Counted from the first letter of the stretch, positions 25,439-34,792 are shown. The stretch: DNA of 38,721 bases from Microvirga subterranea (GCF_003350535.1 NZ_QQBB01000011.1:7941-46661), one strand, 5' to 3'. Translations and numbers: made by a program. The notes: a model not told the origin generated them from the letters alone.

Positions 25439-26920
25439 TCAAAGGAGGGGGCTCATCAACCGTGCGATGTTCTCGACGATCTTCTTCGAAAGCCTGCGCT
25501 TCGCCCACTCCGACCGGACCAGACGATCGCTGGCTGCGAAATAGCGCTCCTGCTCCTCGCGCAGGCGCGCATTGAGATCTCTGTCGAAGAGAACAAGGCT
25601 CACCTCGGAATTGAGGATGAAGGAACGCATGTCGATGTTGCTGGAGCCGATCAGCGAAACGCCGTGATCGATGCTCAAGTGCTTGGCATGGAGCAGCTTG
25701 TCCCGATAAAGGTGGATCTCGATCCCCGCGTCCAGGAGTTCCGCATAATATGACCTCTGGGCGAGGTTCACCAGGACCTGGTCGACCGGACGGGACAGCA
25801 CCAGGTGCACTTCGACGCCGCGCAGGACGGCGGTCTGAAGGGCGTGGAGCAAAGCTTCATTCGGGATGAAATAGGGTGTGGTGATGACCACTCTTCTGCG
25901 TGCGCCGTGGACAAGTGCTTCGACGAGGCGTTCCACGCCCGCCTCGGGATAGTCCGGGCCGCTCGGCAGAACCTGGGCGACGATCCTGCCGCCCGGTCGG
26001 GGCTCAGGGAACAGGGCGGGAGAGTCGAGCACCTCTTCGGTCTCGAGAAACCAGTCGGCTACGAAGACGGCCTGAAGTTCGAGCACGGCCGGGCCGGTCA
26101 CGCGAACGACGAGTTCCTGGTTCGTCACACGCGGGTTGAAGTCGGAATTCACGATGTTCTGCGAGCCCACATAGCCGACCTCGCCATCGATCACGGCGAT
26201 CTTCCGGTGGTTGCGGAGGTCGGCCCGCGCCGATTTCCTTCGGAGAAGCCCGACCGGCAGGACGAGGCGAACCGACACGCCGCCCGCTTTCAGGGCTTCG
26301 ACGACGTTCGCCGACCATGCCCGCGACCCGAGCGCATCGATGAGGACACGGCAGGTGACGCCGCGTCCGACCGCACGTGTCAGCGCGGCGACGACGGCAT
26401 GACCTGTCTCGTCATCGGCGAAGATATAGAAGAGGAGGTGGACGTGGGATCTCGCCCGGTCGATATCCTCGACGATCCGCCCGATCGTGCCGTCGTAATC
26501 CGACAGAAGGTCGGCCCCATTGCCGCCGAGACTGGGAAAGCGTCCGAGATTCTGGATCAGCACGGCCGCCTGGGACAGGTTTGCCGGAAGATCCGGCTGC
26601 TCCTTCGCCGTGACCTCCTTGATGCGGTCCGTCGCAGCCTTGAACACGACGGGCAAACGGGCAAACCGCTCCTGCCGCCACTTCGGGTATCCGGGGCGGC
26701 CGATCAGAAAGTAGACCAGGAGGGCTGGCCAAGGGAGGAAGAAGAAGAACAGGAGCCACCCTTTTGCGGCTTCGGGCGAGCGCCGGAACGGAACGACGAC
26801 CAGCATCGCCAGCCGGATCGCCCACTCCGACAGCAGATAGAGGGTCGCCCACGAGATCGTCCCGAAGTAGCTGGTCATGAGGCCCGCAATCATCCCGCAC
26901 TTGTTCCGCTTCGGTAGCAT
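25439..26920 (-). CDS. cls: Cardiolipin synthase (phospholipase D superfamily)
   Basis: 493 residues. Two N-terminal transmembrane helices (about 18-42 and 53-74) are followed by two phospholipase-D modules, with the motifs LRNHRKIAVIDGEVGYVGSQN near residue 236 and LLHAKHLSIDHGVSLIGSSN near residue 415. This is the layout of bacterial cardiolipin synthases, which condense two phosphatidylglycerols at the inner membrane. Starts at 26893 and 26878 (MTSYFGTISW) are also possible, since no upstream ribosome binding site stands out. Confidence 0.93.
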   Translation of the reverse strand: MLPKRNKCGMIAGLMTSYFGTISWATLYLLSEWAIRLAMLVVVPFRRSPEAAKGWLLFFFFLPWPALLVYFLIGRPGYPKWRQERFARLPVVFKAATDRIKEVTAKEQPDLPANLSQAAVLIQNLGRFPSLGGNGADLLSDYDGTIGRIVEDIDRARSHVHLLFYIFADDETGHAVVAALTRAVGRGVTCRVLIDALGSRAWSANVVEALKAGGVSVRLVLPVGLLRRKSARADLRNHRKIAVIDGEVGYVGSQNIVNSDFNPRVTNQELVVRVTGPAVLELQAVFVADWFLETEEVLDSPALFPEPRPGGRIVAQVLPSGPDYPEAGVERLVEALVHGARRRVVITTPYFIPNEALLHALQTAVLRGVEVHLVLSRPVDQVLVNLAQRSYYAELLDAGIEIHLYRDKLLHAKHLSIDHGVSLIGSSNIDMRSFILNSEVSLVLFDRDLNARLREEQERYFAASDRLVRSEWAKRRLSKKIVENIARLMSPLL

Positions 26921-27119
26921 CGACCGAAGTCGATGACCATAACGACCAGAGATCCTTCTGTCGGAACAGAGCCAAGAATTCGGGCTCCGGATCGAGTCCT
27001 TTTCCTATAAGAAGACCATCAAAGACTAAAAGTAATATTATCCACTCTCTGGCTGGAGAGCAGACAAGCCCCTGGGGAAAGGAGTAAATGATCTCACAAG
27101 ATGATCGATGGAGATTTCG

Positions 27120-27359
27120 ATGACCCAAGACTTTGACGTGATCGGCGCCCTCACCCGGTTTTCGGTCGGCACGATCGATGGCCGCGACGCCATGATGGTG
27201 ATCGAGCTGGCGACGACGCCGGACGAATTTGCCCGCGGGATCCGGCACCAGATGCCCATCGCCATGACGCCGGCCCATGCCCGCGAATTGGGTAACGCGC
27301 TGCTGTTGGCGGCAGAGGCCGCCCAGATGGGGGAAGCAGTCAGCAGCGCGGTGAACTGA
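27120..27359 (+). CDS. Small hypothetical protein (79 residues)
   Basis: I do not recognise the family. The product starts MTQDFDVIGALTRFSVGTI, is mildly acidic, has no signal peptide or membrane helix and ends in an Ala-rich helix (ARELGNALLLAAEAAQMGEA). ATG 27120 is chosen over 27108 because GGAG stands 5 nt before it. GC at third codon positions is high, as in real genes here. It is divergent from the cardiolipin synthase gene and convergent with the PAS chemoreceptor. Confidence 0.7.
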   Translation: MTQDFDVIGALTRFSVGTIDGRDAMMVIELATTPDEFARGIRHQMPIAMTPAHARELGNALLLAAEAAQMGEAVSSAVN

Positions 27360-27478
27360 GCGCCTTTGCGATTGAGCTGGCAGGCGTGAACTCCTGACAG
27401 CCCTGCCGACCGAGCCCTCCGGACAGAGGCTTTGCGAGAGGCCTGTCAGGCGCTCTGAACGTAAAGCGCCGGACGTGT

Positions 27479-28960
27479 CTAGGCCATCGCGACGGAAGCT
27501 TCCCGTACCTTCTCCGTTGCTGTCCCCACCAATGCTGCGGATCGTGCGATGTCGTTCACGGTTCCGCTGATCGTGGATACGCTTTGGGACGCGGTCTGCA
27601 TCGCATCCGACATCTCTTGCGTGACGGTCGACTGCTCCTCGACGGCGGCCGAAATCCTGAGAGAGATCTCGTTGATCTTCTGGACGGTCTCCGTGATCAG
27701 ATCGATTGCTTCGACGACCTTCCGCGTTGCTGCCTGATTTTGTTCGATCTGGCTGCTGATTTCCTCCGTCGCCTTTGCGGTCTGGGCAGCGAGACCCTTG
27801 ACCTCTGAGGCAACTACCGCGAACCCCCGGCCCGCCTCCCCCGCGCGTGCCGCCTCGATCGTCGCGTTCAGCGCCAAAAGATTGGTCTGAGACGCGATGC
27901 TCTCGATCAGCGTGATGACTTCGCCGATCTTCTGCGCAGATATTGTGAGACCCGACGCAACATTGGTTGTCCGGCTTCCCTGCCGCACAGCCTCGGTGGA
28001 GATGTCGAGGGCGATGCCAACCTGTTGGCCGATTTCGCGGATCGACGCGGCCAATTGCTCCGCACCGGACGCGACGCTCTGCAGGTTCGCCGATGTCTTG
28101 TGCGACGCTCCTGCGACGTCGGAGGTGAGAGCGACCACCTCTGAGACGGCGCCGGTGATATCGCCGATGTCTGCAGCGATGGAGCGCTGGAGTTCGGAAC
28201 GTCTCAGACGCTCATTGACCTGGTTCGTGACGTCGGTCGCGAACTTCACGACCTTGTATGGCCGCCCGTTCATGCCGAGGATGGGATTGTAGGAGGCCTG
28301 GATCCAGACCTCTTTCCCTCCTTTGCCGAAGCGCCTGTACTCCGCCGACTGGTACTCGCCCCGCGAAAGCGCAGCCCAGAACTGCCGGTATGGCTCGCTG
28401 TCCCTCGAGTTCGGCTCGACGAAGATGTGATGATGCCTGCCCTCGATCTCCTCCAAGGCGTAGCCCATCAAAGACAGAAAATTGTCGTTTGCGGACAGGA
28501 TCGTTCCATCCAGGGCGAACTCGATGACCGCTTGAGATCGACGGATTGCGTTGATCTGGCTTTCGAACTCGATGTTCCGATGCTTCTGCTGCGTGATGTC
28601 GGACGCGATCTTGACGATCTTCCGGGGTTTGCCGTCACGCCCGAGGATCGGGTTGTAGGAAGCCTGGATCCAGACCTCGCGTCCGTCCTTGCCGACGCGC
28701 CTGAACTCGGATGAGCGGTACTCACCGGCGGCAAGGGAGGCCCAGAACGCGCGGTATTCCTGGCTGGTCCGTTCACCAGGATCAACGAACATGGAGTGAT
28801 GCCGGCCGCAGATGTCCTCCAGCCGATAACCCATGCAGGCGAGAAAGTTCTCGTTGGCTGCAAGGATCGTCCCATCAAGGGTGAATTCGATGATGGCCTG
28901 CGAGCGGTCGAGCGCCCTCAGCTTCTCTTTCTCCTCGTTGATGAATCCGAAGACGCCCAT
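27479..28960 (-). CDS. Cytoplasmic methyl-accepting chemotaxis protein with two PAS domains
   Basis: 493 residues, no membrane helix. Two tandem PAS domains of the same type (about 15-130 and 137-250) share the motifs SQA(I/V)IEF, DGTIL and [12 protein letters not shown] and end in ITQQ/VTNQ. They look like an internal duplication. The signalling coil has tip [19 protein letters not shown]. The frame is open to 28990, but ATG 28960 follows GAGGGA and gives [10 protein letters not shown]. Relatives bind flavin or haem or lack cofactor; the sequence does not tell which. Confidence 0.92.
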   Translation of the reverse strand: MGVFGFINEEKEKLRALDRSQAIIEFTLDGTILAANENFLACMGYRLEDICGRHHSMFVDPGERTSQEYRAFWASLAAGEYRSSEFRRVGKDGREVWIQASYNPILGRDGKPRKIVKIASDITQQKHRNIEFESQINAIRRSQAVIEFALDGTILSANDNFLSLMGYALEEIEGRHHHIFVEPNSRDSEPYRQFWAALSRGEYQSAEYRRFGKGGKEVWIQASYNPILGMNGRPYKVVKFATDVTNQVNERLRRSELQRSIAADIGDITGAVSEVVALTSDVAGASHKTSANLQSVASGAEQLAASIREIGQQVGIALDISTEAVRQGSRTTNVASGLTISAQKIGEVITLIESIASQTNLLALNATIEAARAGEAGRGFAVVASEVKGLAAQTAKATEEISSQIEQNQAATRKVVEAIDLITETVQKINEISLRISAAVEEQSTVTQEMSDAMQTASQSVSTISGTVNDIARSAALVGTATEKVREASVAMA

Positions 28961-29269
28961 GTGGCGAGTCCCTCTTGTGCGGACAGACAAAACGATCCCG
29001 GCGCCTGACCCGCAGACCGCGCCGAGTGTTCCCTGCCCTGAATCGAATTGGTGTAATTTGGACCAAAATTCCCTAACGTAGCGTAACTTTCTGAGAAAGG
29101 ATTCTTCGGCCGCTTGGGGAACTGAAGAGCTGATCTGTCCACTGCCTTGAGAATGTCAAGGACACGGGCTCAAGCGACCCTAGAGACGAATTGAAGAGAG
29201 ACCCCGCTGGAACAGGAGTGAGCACGCTTCCGACAGCCGCAGCCTCGACTTTCCGCCCGATGAGTTTGA
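28961..29269. other. Intergenic region upstream of the PAS chemoreceptor
   Basis: No convincing gene is present. A 78-residue minus-strand frame at 29073-29309 runs through the cupin terminator and has no recognisable motif. An AT-rich stretch at 29050-29100 may hold the chemoreceptor promoter, but no box can be assigned. Confidence 0.5.
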
Positions 29270-29308
29270 GCAAAAAATATGACGGGCGGTCTTCCGACCT
29301 GCCCGTCA
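29270..29308 (-). terminator. Rho-independent terminator of the cupin gene
   Basis: On the minus strand TGACGGGC (29308-29301) pairs with GCCCGTCA (29287-29280). A further inner GGTC/GACC stem lies inside, and ATATTTTTTG follows. It is about 58 nt beyond the cupin stop codon. Confidence 0.85.
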
Positions 29309-29366
29309 TCCCGTCGACAAATGGATGTGTAGAAGTAATCGACTAAAATAAGTCCAGTGTCCGAAA

Positions 29367-29846
29367 TCAGGAGAGAGGAGCCCCGACAACATCGATATTG
29401 TTGGTCTGGCAGGCTTTTATAAGGGCCTCGATCATCTCCGGGGTGGGGGCGCCCATGGCCGGGGGAAGCTCCTCGACCGTGACGGGCCTGCCGGCCATGC
29501 GGATCAACCCTTCGAAATCGGGCCCCTTGGTCACGGTCAGGCAGCGGACGCCGTCGGCCGACTCGACACGAAACGTATGGGGGATGCCCTTGGGGGCGAC
29601 CACAGTTTCACCCGCTCCCACCACAATCTGCTCCTGGCCCACCTGGAAGCGCATCTTCCCTTCGATGATATGGAAGATCTCATCCTCGTTGCGATGGACA
29701 TGCATCGGAGGCGAGTCGCCATGGGGCATGCGGTGCTCAATGACCGCGGTGCCGTCGCGACCATGGCTGGAACTCAGAAGAATCTTGACCAGAGTGTTGC
29801 CGAACCACAGGGCTTCCGCTTTTCTGGATGATACCTGATTGGACAT
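29367..29846 (-). CDS. Cupin-domain protein
   Basis: 159 residues. A single cupin barrel with both motifs: HGDSPPMHVHRNEDEIFHIIEG (metal-ligand HxH and Glu) and VVAPKGIPHTFRVES (third His). It resembles the quercetin-dioxygenase-like cupins, whose substrates vary widely. GGAG stands upstream of the ATG. It is divergently transcribed from the LysR gene with about 120 bp between, the classical layout of a regulator and its target. The C-terminal 45 residues lie outside the barrel. The substrate is unknown. Confidence 0.9.
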   Translation of the reverse strand: MSNQVSSRKAEALWFGNTLVKILLSSSHGRDGTAVIEHRMPHGDSPPMHVHRNEDEIFHIIEGKMRFQVGQEQIVVGAGETVVAPKGIPHTFRVESADGVRCLTVTKGPDFEGLIRMAGRPVTVEELPPAMGAPTPEMIEALIKACQTNNIDVVGAPLS

Positions 29847-29966
29847 GGTAATAACTCCTATCTAATCTTGTTTGGACTGCAATTTTCGAGTTTTCGTCCT
29901 TCCCCTTGGTTAGGTCTGAGAGGACTTGAATGGAAATCGAATGTTGCTATGGGGCCTATTAGATTC
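29847..29966. promoter_or_regulatory. Shared promoter region of cupin and LysR genes
   Basis: A 120-bp divergent region. It contains a 7-bp inverted repeat, ATCTAAT (29860-29866) and ATTAGAT (29958-29964), one half close to each start codon. The separation of about 90 bp is large for one LysR site, so the actual operator is not assigned. Confidence 0.35.
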
Positions 29967-30920
29967 ATGAATTTTGCTGCGTTCGACCTGAACCTCATCC
30001 ACGTTTTCGACGCGCTTATGCGAGAGCGGAGCGTGACGCGCGCCGGCGAAGCCCTCGGCCTCAGCCAGCCGGCCGTCAGCGCCGCCCTCAATCGGCTGCG
30101 GCACCTTCTTGACGATCAGCTCTTCGTTCGTCGCGGGAACGACATGGTTCCCACCCCGCGGGCCGAGAACCTGGCCGAGCCGATCCGCGACGCGCTCGGC
30201 AAGCTCGAGTCCGCTCTTGCAGGCGACAGGACCTTCGATCCCGGCGCGGCGGAGCGCACGTTCACGCTATTGGGCGCGGACTTCTTTTCGATGCTGCTGA
30301 TGCCGGATCTCGCAACCCGCATCGCCGCCAAGGCGCCGAAGATCGCCTTGCGTTTTCTGGACAGCGCCAAGGGCGACATCACCCGCCTCCTCCAGGAGGA
30401 TTCGATCGATGCGGCTCTCGAGCGGCCTTTGACAATTCCGGACTGGATCGCGACGGAACTGCTGTTCGCGTCGCCATTCGCGATCATCGCGCCGGCCGGC
30501 CACCCGGCGCTGGCCGGAAAGGTCCGGCCAGGATCCGCCTTTCCACTCGACCTCTTCTGCGAAATGCCGCACGCGATCCGATCGATCGACGGCAGCATGC
30601 AGGGCTACATCGACGATGCTCTGTCGAGCCTCGGCCGCAAGCGAAGGGTGAGCCTCGCGCTGCCGCACTTCCAGAGCGTCGCGCTTGTCGTGGCCAAGGG
30701 AAAATTCATTGCGGCAGTCCCGTCGCAATTCGCCCACGTGGTGGCGCCGTCGCTCAACCTCGCCGTCTTCGAGCCGCCGATTCCGGTGCCGATCCCCGAG
30801 ATCAAGCTCTACTGGCATAACCGTCATACCGACAATCCGGCACACCGCTGGCTGAGGCAGCAGATCCTGGAGAGTGTCCGGGCAATCTGGAGCGAGCCCG
30901 ACGATCAGGCGTCGTCTTGA
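29967..30920 (+). CDS. LysR-family transcriptional regulator
   Basis: 317 residues. The N-terminal winged helix-turn-helix reads NLIHVFDALMRERSVTRAGEALGLSQPAVSAALNRLRHLL, of the NodD/SyrM-like branch starting MNFAAFDLNL. Residues about 90-305 form the periplasmic-binding-protein-like effector domain. The frame is open to 29868; ATG 29967 gives the usual LysR start, though its ribosome binding site is weak. It probably controls the divergent cupin gene and itself (inference from layout). Confidence 0.92.
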   Translation: MNFAAFDLNLIHVFDALMRERSVTRAGEALGLSQPAVSAALNRLRHLLDDQLFVRRGNDMVPTPRAENLAEPIRDALGKLESALAGDRTFDPGAAERTFTLLGADFFSMLLMPDLATRIAAKAPKIALRFLDSAKGDITRLLQEDSIDAALERPLTIPDWIATELLFASPFAIIAPAGHPALAGKVRPGSAFPLDLFCEMPHAIRSIDGSMQGYIDDALSSLGRKRRVSLALPHFQSVALVVAKGKFIAAVPSQFAHVVAPSLNLAVFEPPIPVPIPEIKLYWHNRHTDNPAHRWLRQQILESVRAIWSEPDDQASS

Positions 30921-30947
30921 AGCCCGCATCTGCCGGATCGAAAACAG

Positions 30948-30975
30948 AAGCCCGCGCATAACCTTGCACGGGCTT
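30948..30975. terminator. Hairpin between convergent genes, probable bidirectional terminator
   Basis: AAGCCCG (30948-30954) pairs with CGGGCTT (30969-30975). On the minus strand the stem extends to 10 bp with one G-U pair and is followed by CTGTTTTC. On the plus strand TTTCAAGTTG follows. It sits between the LysR stop and the stop of the membrane protein at 31069, so it may end both transcripts. Confidence 0.6.
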
Positions 30976-31068
30976 TCAAGTTGTCGACGCGGAAAACCAG
31001 ATTGTCGATCAAAACATCTTGGTCATTGAAACTCTATCGTGATGGCGGCAGAGCCGGTATCGGCGACT

Positions 31069-31611
31069 TCACGGGGCTGGCGTAGAGACGTCGAAGATAT
31101 GGTGCGGCGAACTCCGACGAAGGCGCACGGTTCGGGAGCCAGCTTCTTCGACCATGACCATCTGCCTCCACGAATGATCCGACGCCCCGGCGAAAGGATC
31201 GGGCATTGCAGTGCTGCCCCTGACCAGGGAGGACAGGATGGGAGCCAGAAGAAAGATCGCAAAGGCGGAGAGATACTCCACGGCGGCCCAGAGGCTTCCG
31301 CCGCTCTCCTCCAGGGGAGTCCAGGGCCGGGAGCCCGGGAGGGTCAACAAGGCAAGCCCTGCCAAGGCGACGGTGCCCAGCCATATCCACCGATCCGACA
31401 GCATCAGGAGCAGGCCGGTCAGCTGCACGACGATGATCGCGAAGATCAGGAGCGTCTCTGCCTGCGCGAAGGACGCAGTGGTCGTCTCGAAATCGCTGTC
31501 GAAGGCTGCCAGGCGGCCGAAGCCACTGCCCCACAACAGAACCGTCAGTCCTGCGCAACTGAGGACCACGATCCAACGGGACGCCAGAACACGAACAAGA
31601 ATCGCCGACAC
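31069..31611 (-). CDS. Small membrane protein A of the two-component module
   Basis: 180 residues from a GTG with GAGG upstream. Four hydrophobic segments are visible (about 8-28, 50-70, 73-92, 107-130), then a soluble, Arg/Ser-rich tail. I recognise no family. The stretch VVQLTGLLLMLSDRWIWLGT with its following helix resembles GLQLSGSLLTAANRSVWIGI in the plus-strand protein at 35142-35618. In both, a turn of the form G-x4-L-x-A occurs in the first hydrophobic region. It lies 95 bp downstream of the response regulator on the same strand and may be co-transcribed. Confidence 0.72.
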   Translation of the reverse strand: MSAILVRVLASRWIVVLSCAGLTVLLWGSGFGRLAAFDSDFETTTASFAQAETLLIFAIIVVQLTGLLLMLSDRWIWLGTVALAGLALLTLPGSRPWTPLEESGGSLWAAVEYLSAFAIFLLAPILSSLVRGSTAMPDPFAGASDHSWRQMVMVEEAGSRTVRLRRSSPHHIFDVSTPAP

Positions 31612-31706
31612 GGACTTGCCTCACCCACTGATGCCGCATGAGCGGCAACCCTGGGGCCGGTTATAGGAATCCCAGGGGAAGGCGGGTATCCCCGATTCCG
31701 GGAGGG

Positions 31707-32408
31707 TCAGATCAGTCCGCGACGGGACGCTTCCAGCGCCGCCTCGGCTCGGGACGAGATCTTCAGTTTTCGGTAGATGGTTTTGACATAGGTCGCCACC
31801 GTATGCTCCGTCAGGCCGAGGCGATAGGCCACCTCGGGCACACGGGAGCCGACTCCCAGGAGGGCGAGAACCTCCATCTCCCGTGGCGTGAGCGCCTCGC
31901 CCTGCTCGGGAGCCTTGCTCCTTGCGCCCGACTTTTCCCGAAAATACGAGAACATGCGGCGTGCAATCGACGGTGAAACCGGCGGTTCTCCGCTTTCGAT
32001 CCGACGCAGGTAATGAGCCAGCACGGCCTGCTCCTGGTTCTTGAGCAGATATCCCTGAGCGCCGGCGGCGATCGCGTCGAAGAGATGGTCGTCGTCGTCG
32101 AAGATCGTCGCAACGATCGGAATGATGCCGGGGCAGCAATCGACAAGCTCACGGATCAGGTCGATCCCCGAGCCGTCGGGCAGGCCGATATCGACCAACG
32201 CCAGCCTGACCTTGGCCAGACGCTCGGCTCCCGCGGCCGACAGCCATGCACGTGCCGTGGCAAGGGTCGGAAAGGCTTCGATCTGCTGTTCCGGAAAGGT
32301 CTGCCTCAGAACGGCACATAGCCACTCCCGGGTGTCAGGCAGATCCTCGATCACCAGCGCAAAAGAGGGTTCTGCATTCATGTTTGGCGGCAATGGTTCC
32401 TGGTCCAT
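31707..32408 (-). CDS. NarL/FixJ-type response regulator
   Basis: 233 residues. The receiver domain (about 13-135) has the acidic pair in VIEDLPD, phospho-acceptor Asp73 (LVDIGLPDGSG) and Lys123 (GYLLKNQ). The LuxR-type helix-turn-helix (about 168-230) reads LTPREMEVLALLGVGSRVPEVAYRLGLTEHTVATYVKTIYRKL. The frame is open to 32567; starts at 32408 and 32381 (MNAEPSFALVIED) are both plausible and neither has a strong ribosome binding site. It is divergent from the histidine kinase gene, its likely partner. Confidence 0.92.
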   Translation of the reverse strand: MDQEPLPPNMNAEPSFALVIEDLPDTREWLCAVLRQTFPEQQIEAFPTLATARAWLSAAGAERLAKVRLALVDIGLPDGSGIDLIRELVDCCPGIIPIVATIFDDDDHLFDAIAAGAQGYLLKNQEQAVLAHYLRRIESGEPPVSPSIARRMFSYFREKSGARSKAPEQGEALTPREMEVLALLGVGSRVPEVAYRLGLTEHTVATYVKTIYRKLKISSRAEAALEASRRGLI

Positions 32409-32599
32409 GGAAACAGATTTCGAAACAACATAACTAATTCGACCGGGGCGACAGGCAAGATGACCGGTCGCCGAGCCCCTCCCTGAATCGGGATGTAGTG
32501 TAGCAGCACACATCACGATATGATATTCAGTTTTCGTCCAAAACCTGTATCCTCCGTCGTTCAGCAAGCGATTGCCGAAGCGCGTCTGAGCTTCAACCT
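32409..32599. promoter_or_regulatory. Divergent promoter region of the two-component pair
   Basis: These 191 bp drive the response regulator leftwards and the kinase rightwards. A 7-bp inverted repeat, CGACCGG (32440-32446) and CCGGTCG (32464-32470), lies near the regulator start and could be an operator or leader hairpin. The kinase-proximal part is AT-richer. No sigma-factor box is assigned. Confidence 0.35.
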
Positions 32600-34792
32600 G
32601 TGCGTAGATCTCCCCTGTTCGTCATTTTGGCCGCTCTCGTTTGTGGAGCCCTCACCTCGGCCGGCGCCGTCTGGATGGCGCTTCAGCCGCCCTGGCTCGG
32701 GTTGCGGCTGGCGCCGGGTCAGACCAGCGATACCGTCCTGGTCCTCGCCGTCCACCCGACCGGACCGTCATCCCACCTGCGCGAGCCTCGCTTTCTGAAG
32801 GCTCTCGACGGCTTTCCCCTCAAAGCCTCCGATCTGACGGAGGACCCCGATCAGCTCTCGCCTTATTCGTCCGTCGAAGCCTTCATGGACAGGCAGGCGC
32901 TGCTCCGCTCGGCCTTGGAGAAGCCATCCCTGCGCATCGGCTTCGAGAACGCCGCTGGATATCAGACGGAATCGACCATCTCTCCGAGGCCGCGGCCTCT
33001 CTCCGATCTGCCGGCCGGGTTCTGGATCCAGATCGCATGCGGGCTCGGCGGGCTGCTGATCAGCACTTGGATCTGGGCCCTACGCCAAGGCGACGCCGGG
33101 GCGCGCCTCTTCGGCCTGAGCGGCATCGGCCTCTTTCTGTCCGCCACCATGGCGGCGGTCTACAGCAGCCGCGAGATTGCGCTAGGAGGGATGCTCTTCC
33201 AGGCGCTTTCGTTCACCAACCATCTTGGAGGGCTCATCTGCAGCGGGGGTCTCGCACTTCTCTTCCTCGTCTATCCCCGCCGGCTCGTAGGCCCCCGAAC
33301 CCTGCAGCTCATCGCCTGCGTGGGCCTCGCCTGGTTCCTCCTCGACGCGTTCCACTGGCTCCCGAGTCCGACCTACGGAATTCATGGCCTCGTCGCCACC
33401 TTCTTCATCCTGATCTTCGTGGCGATCGCCGCCCAGTGGATCGCCACAGCGCGGGATCCAGCCTCACGGGCGATCATCCGCTGGCTCGGCACCTGCGTGG
33501 CGATCGGAACCTGCACGTTCATCGCTTTCGTGAGCGGCCCCCTCCTGCTCGGGCTGGAGCCGGTCCTAAGCCAGGCGGCTGCCTTCATCTTCCTGGTCCT
33601 GATCTATGCCGGCATCGCCGTGGGCGTGAGCCGCTATCGGCTGTTCGAACTCGGCGAATGGGCCTTCCGCCTCGCCTTCTACTTCGCCGCAGCCCTGATG
33701 CTCTTCGCCATCGATGCGGCCCTCATCTTCGTTCTGAGGCTCGATTACGGCCTTTCGCTCGGCTTGTCCTTCCTGGTCGTGGGCTTCGGCTATCTGCCCC
33801 TCAGGGACTTTCTCTGGCGCCGTCTCACGGCGACGCCGAACGTGTCGAACGAGGAACTGTTTCAACGGATTGTCGAGGTGGTGCTGTCGCCCTCGCCGGA
33901 GGTGAGGTCCCAACGCTGGCGCGACCTGATGGAGCGCCTCTTCGATCCCCTCGAGGCAGAAGTTCTCACCGAGCCGGTTCCCGCACCCGTCATCGGCCAC
34001 GATGGCCTGGAGATGATCCTGCCGACCACCTCGGTTTCCCCTGCCCTCGCCCTCCGCTATCCCTGGGGAGGAAGAGGGTTGTTCAATCCGAACCACGTAG
34101 CGGTTGCGGCACAGGCCACCGCGCTGGTCCAGCAGGCGGACAACAGCCGCCAGGCCTTCGAGCGCGGCGCCATGGAAGAGCGTCGACGCATCGCCCGGGA
34201 CCTGCACGATGATGTGGGAGCCCGCCTCCTGACCAGCCTCCACAAGCCGGATCTGCCCGAGACCCGGGAAACGATCCGCTCTGCGATGGCCGATTTGCGG
34301 GTGGTGATCGGCGGATTGACGGGCAAGACCCGCCCTCTGGGCGAGGTGCTGGCCGATCTGCGGCATGAGACGATCGAGCGGGTGGAAGCGGCCGGTCTGC
34401 GGATCTCATGGCCGGCCGCCGAAGACTTCAACCCTACCCTGCTCGCGTACGGCACGTACAACAACCTCGTTTCCACCATGCGGGAAATCGTGAGCAATGC
34501 CCTGAAGCACGCGCAAGCGAGCATGATCACCGTTCGCGTGACTGCAAAGGGGGAGCGCGTGCAGATCGAGGTCGGCGACGACGGCGTCGGTCTGCCGCAG
34601 GCCGCGAGCTCGCGGCTGTCCTCGGGCCTGGGCCTTTCCAGCACGGCCCAGAGAATGGCCGATATCGGGGGGAGCCTCACCGTCGCGGCGGACGGACCCG
34701 GCACCACGATCAGCCTCGAGTTTCCGATTTCTCCGGTTACGGCACCTACGGAAGATGCTCTGACCGCCGCGTCGGACGCCAGCCGGCCCTGA
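32600..34792 (+). CDS. Membrane sensor histidine kinase with PDZ-like input domain
   Basis: 730 residues from a GTG. The first transmembrane helix (about 7-27) is followed by an extracytoplasmic PDZ-like segment (about 30-130, WLGLRLAPG, VLAVHPTGPSSHL, LKALDGFPL). Eight or nine transmembrane helices follow (about 143-405), then a linker. The HisKA_3 motif RRRIARDLHDDVGARLLTSL contains phospho-acceptor His536. The HATPase domain (about 625-715) has the N-box EIVSNALKHAQA and G-box VGDDGVGLP, GLGLSSTAQRMADIGG. This is the NarX/LiaS-like kinase class that partners NarL-type regulators such as the divergent gene. The signal is unknown. Confidence 0.92.
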   Translation: MRRSPLFVILAALVCGALTSAGAVWMALQPPWLGLRLAPGQTSDTVLVLAVHPTGPSSHLREPRFLKALDGFPLKASDLTEDPDQLSPYSSVEAFMDRQALLRSALEKPSLRIGFENAAGYQTESTISPRPRPLSDLPAGFWIQIACGLGGLLISTWIWALRQGDAGARLFGLSGIGLFLSATMAAVYSSREIALGGMLFQALSFTNHLGGLICSGGLALLFLVYPRRLVGPRTLQLIACVGLAWFLLDAFHWLPSPTYGIHGLVATFFILIFVAIAAQWIATARDPASRAIIRWLGTCVAIGTCTFIAFVSGPLLLGLEPVLSQAAAFIFLVLIYAGIAVGVSRYRLFELGEWAFRLAFYFAAALMLFAIDAALIFVLRLDYGLSLGLSFLVVGFGYLPLRDFLWRRLTATPNVSNEELFQRIVEVVLSPSPEVRSQRWRDLMERLFDPLEAEVLTEPVPAPVIGHDGLEMILPTTSVSPALALRYPWGGRGLFNPNHVAVAAQATALVQQADNSRQAFERGAMEERRRIARDLHDDVGARLLTSLHKPDLPETRETIRSAMADLRVVIGGLTGKTRPLGEVLADLRHETIERVEAAGLRISWPAAEDFNPTLLAYGTYNNLVSTMREIVSNALKHAQASMITVRVTAKGERVQIEVGDDGVGLPQAASSRLSSGLGLSSTAQRMADIGGSLTVAADGPGTTISLEFPISPVTAPTEDALTAASDASRP

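Noticed and set aside
29073..29309. 78-codon minus-strand frame upstream of the PAS chemoreceptor
   Set aside because: It begins inside the cupin terminator hairpin and shows no motif or convincing composition.
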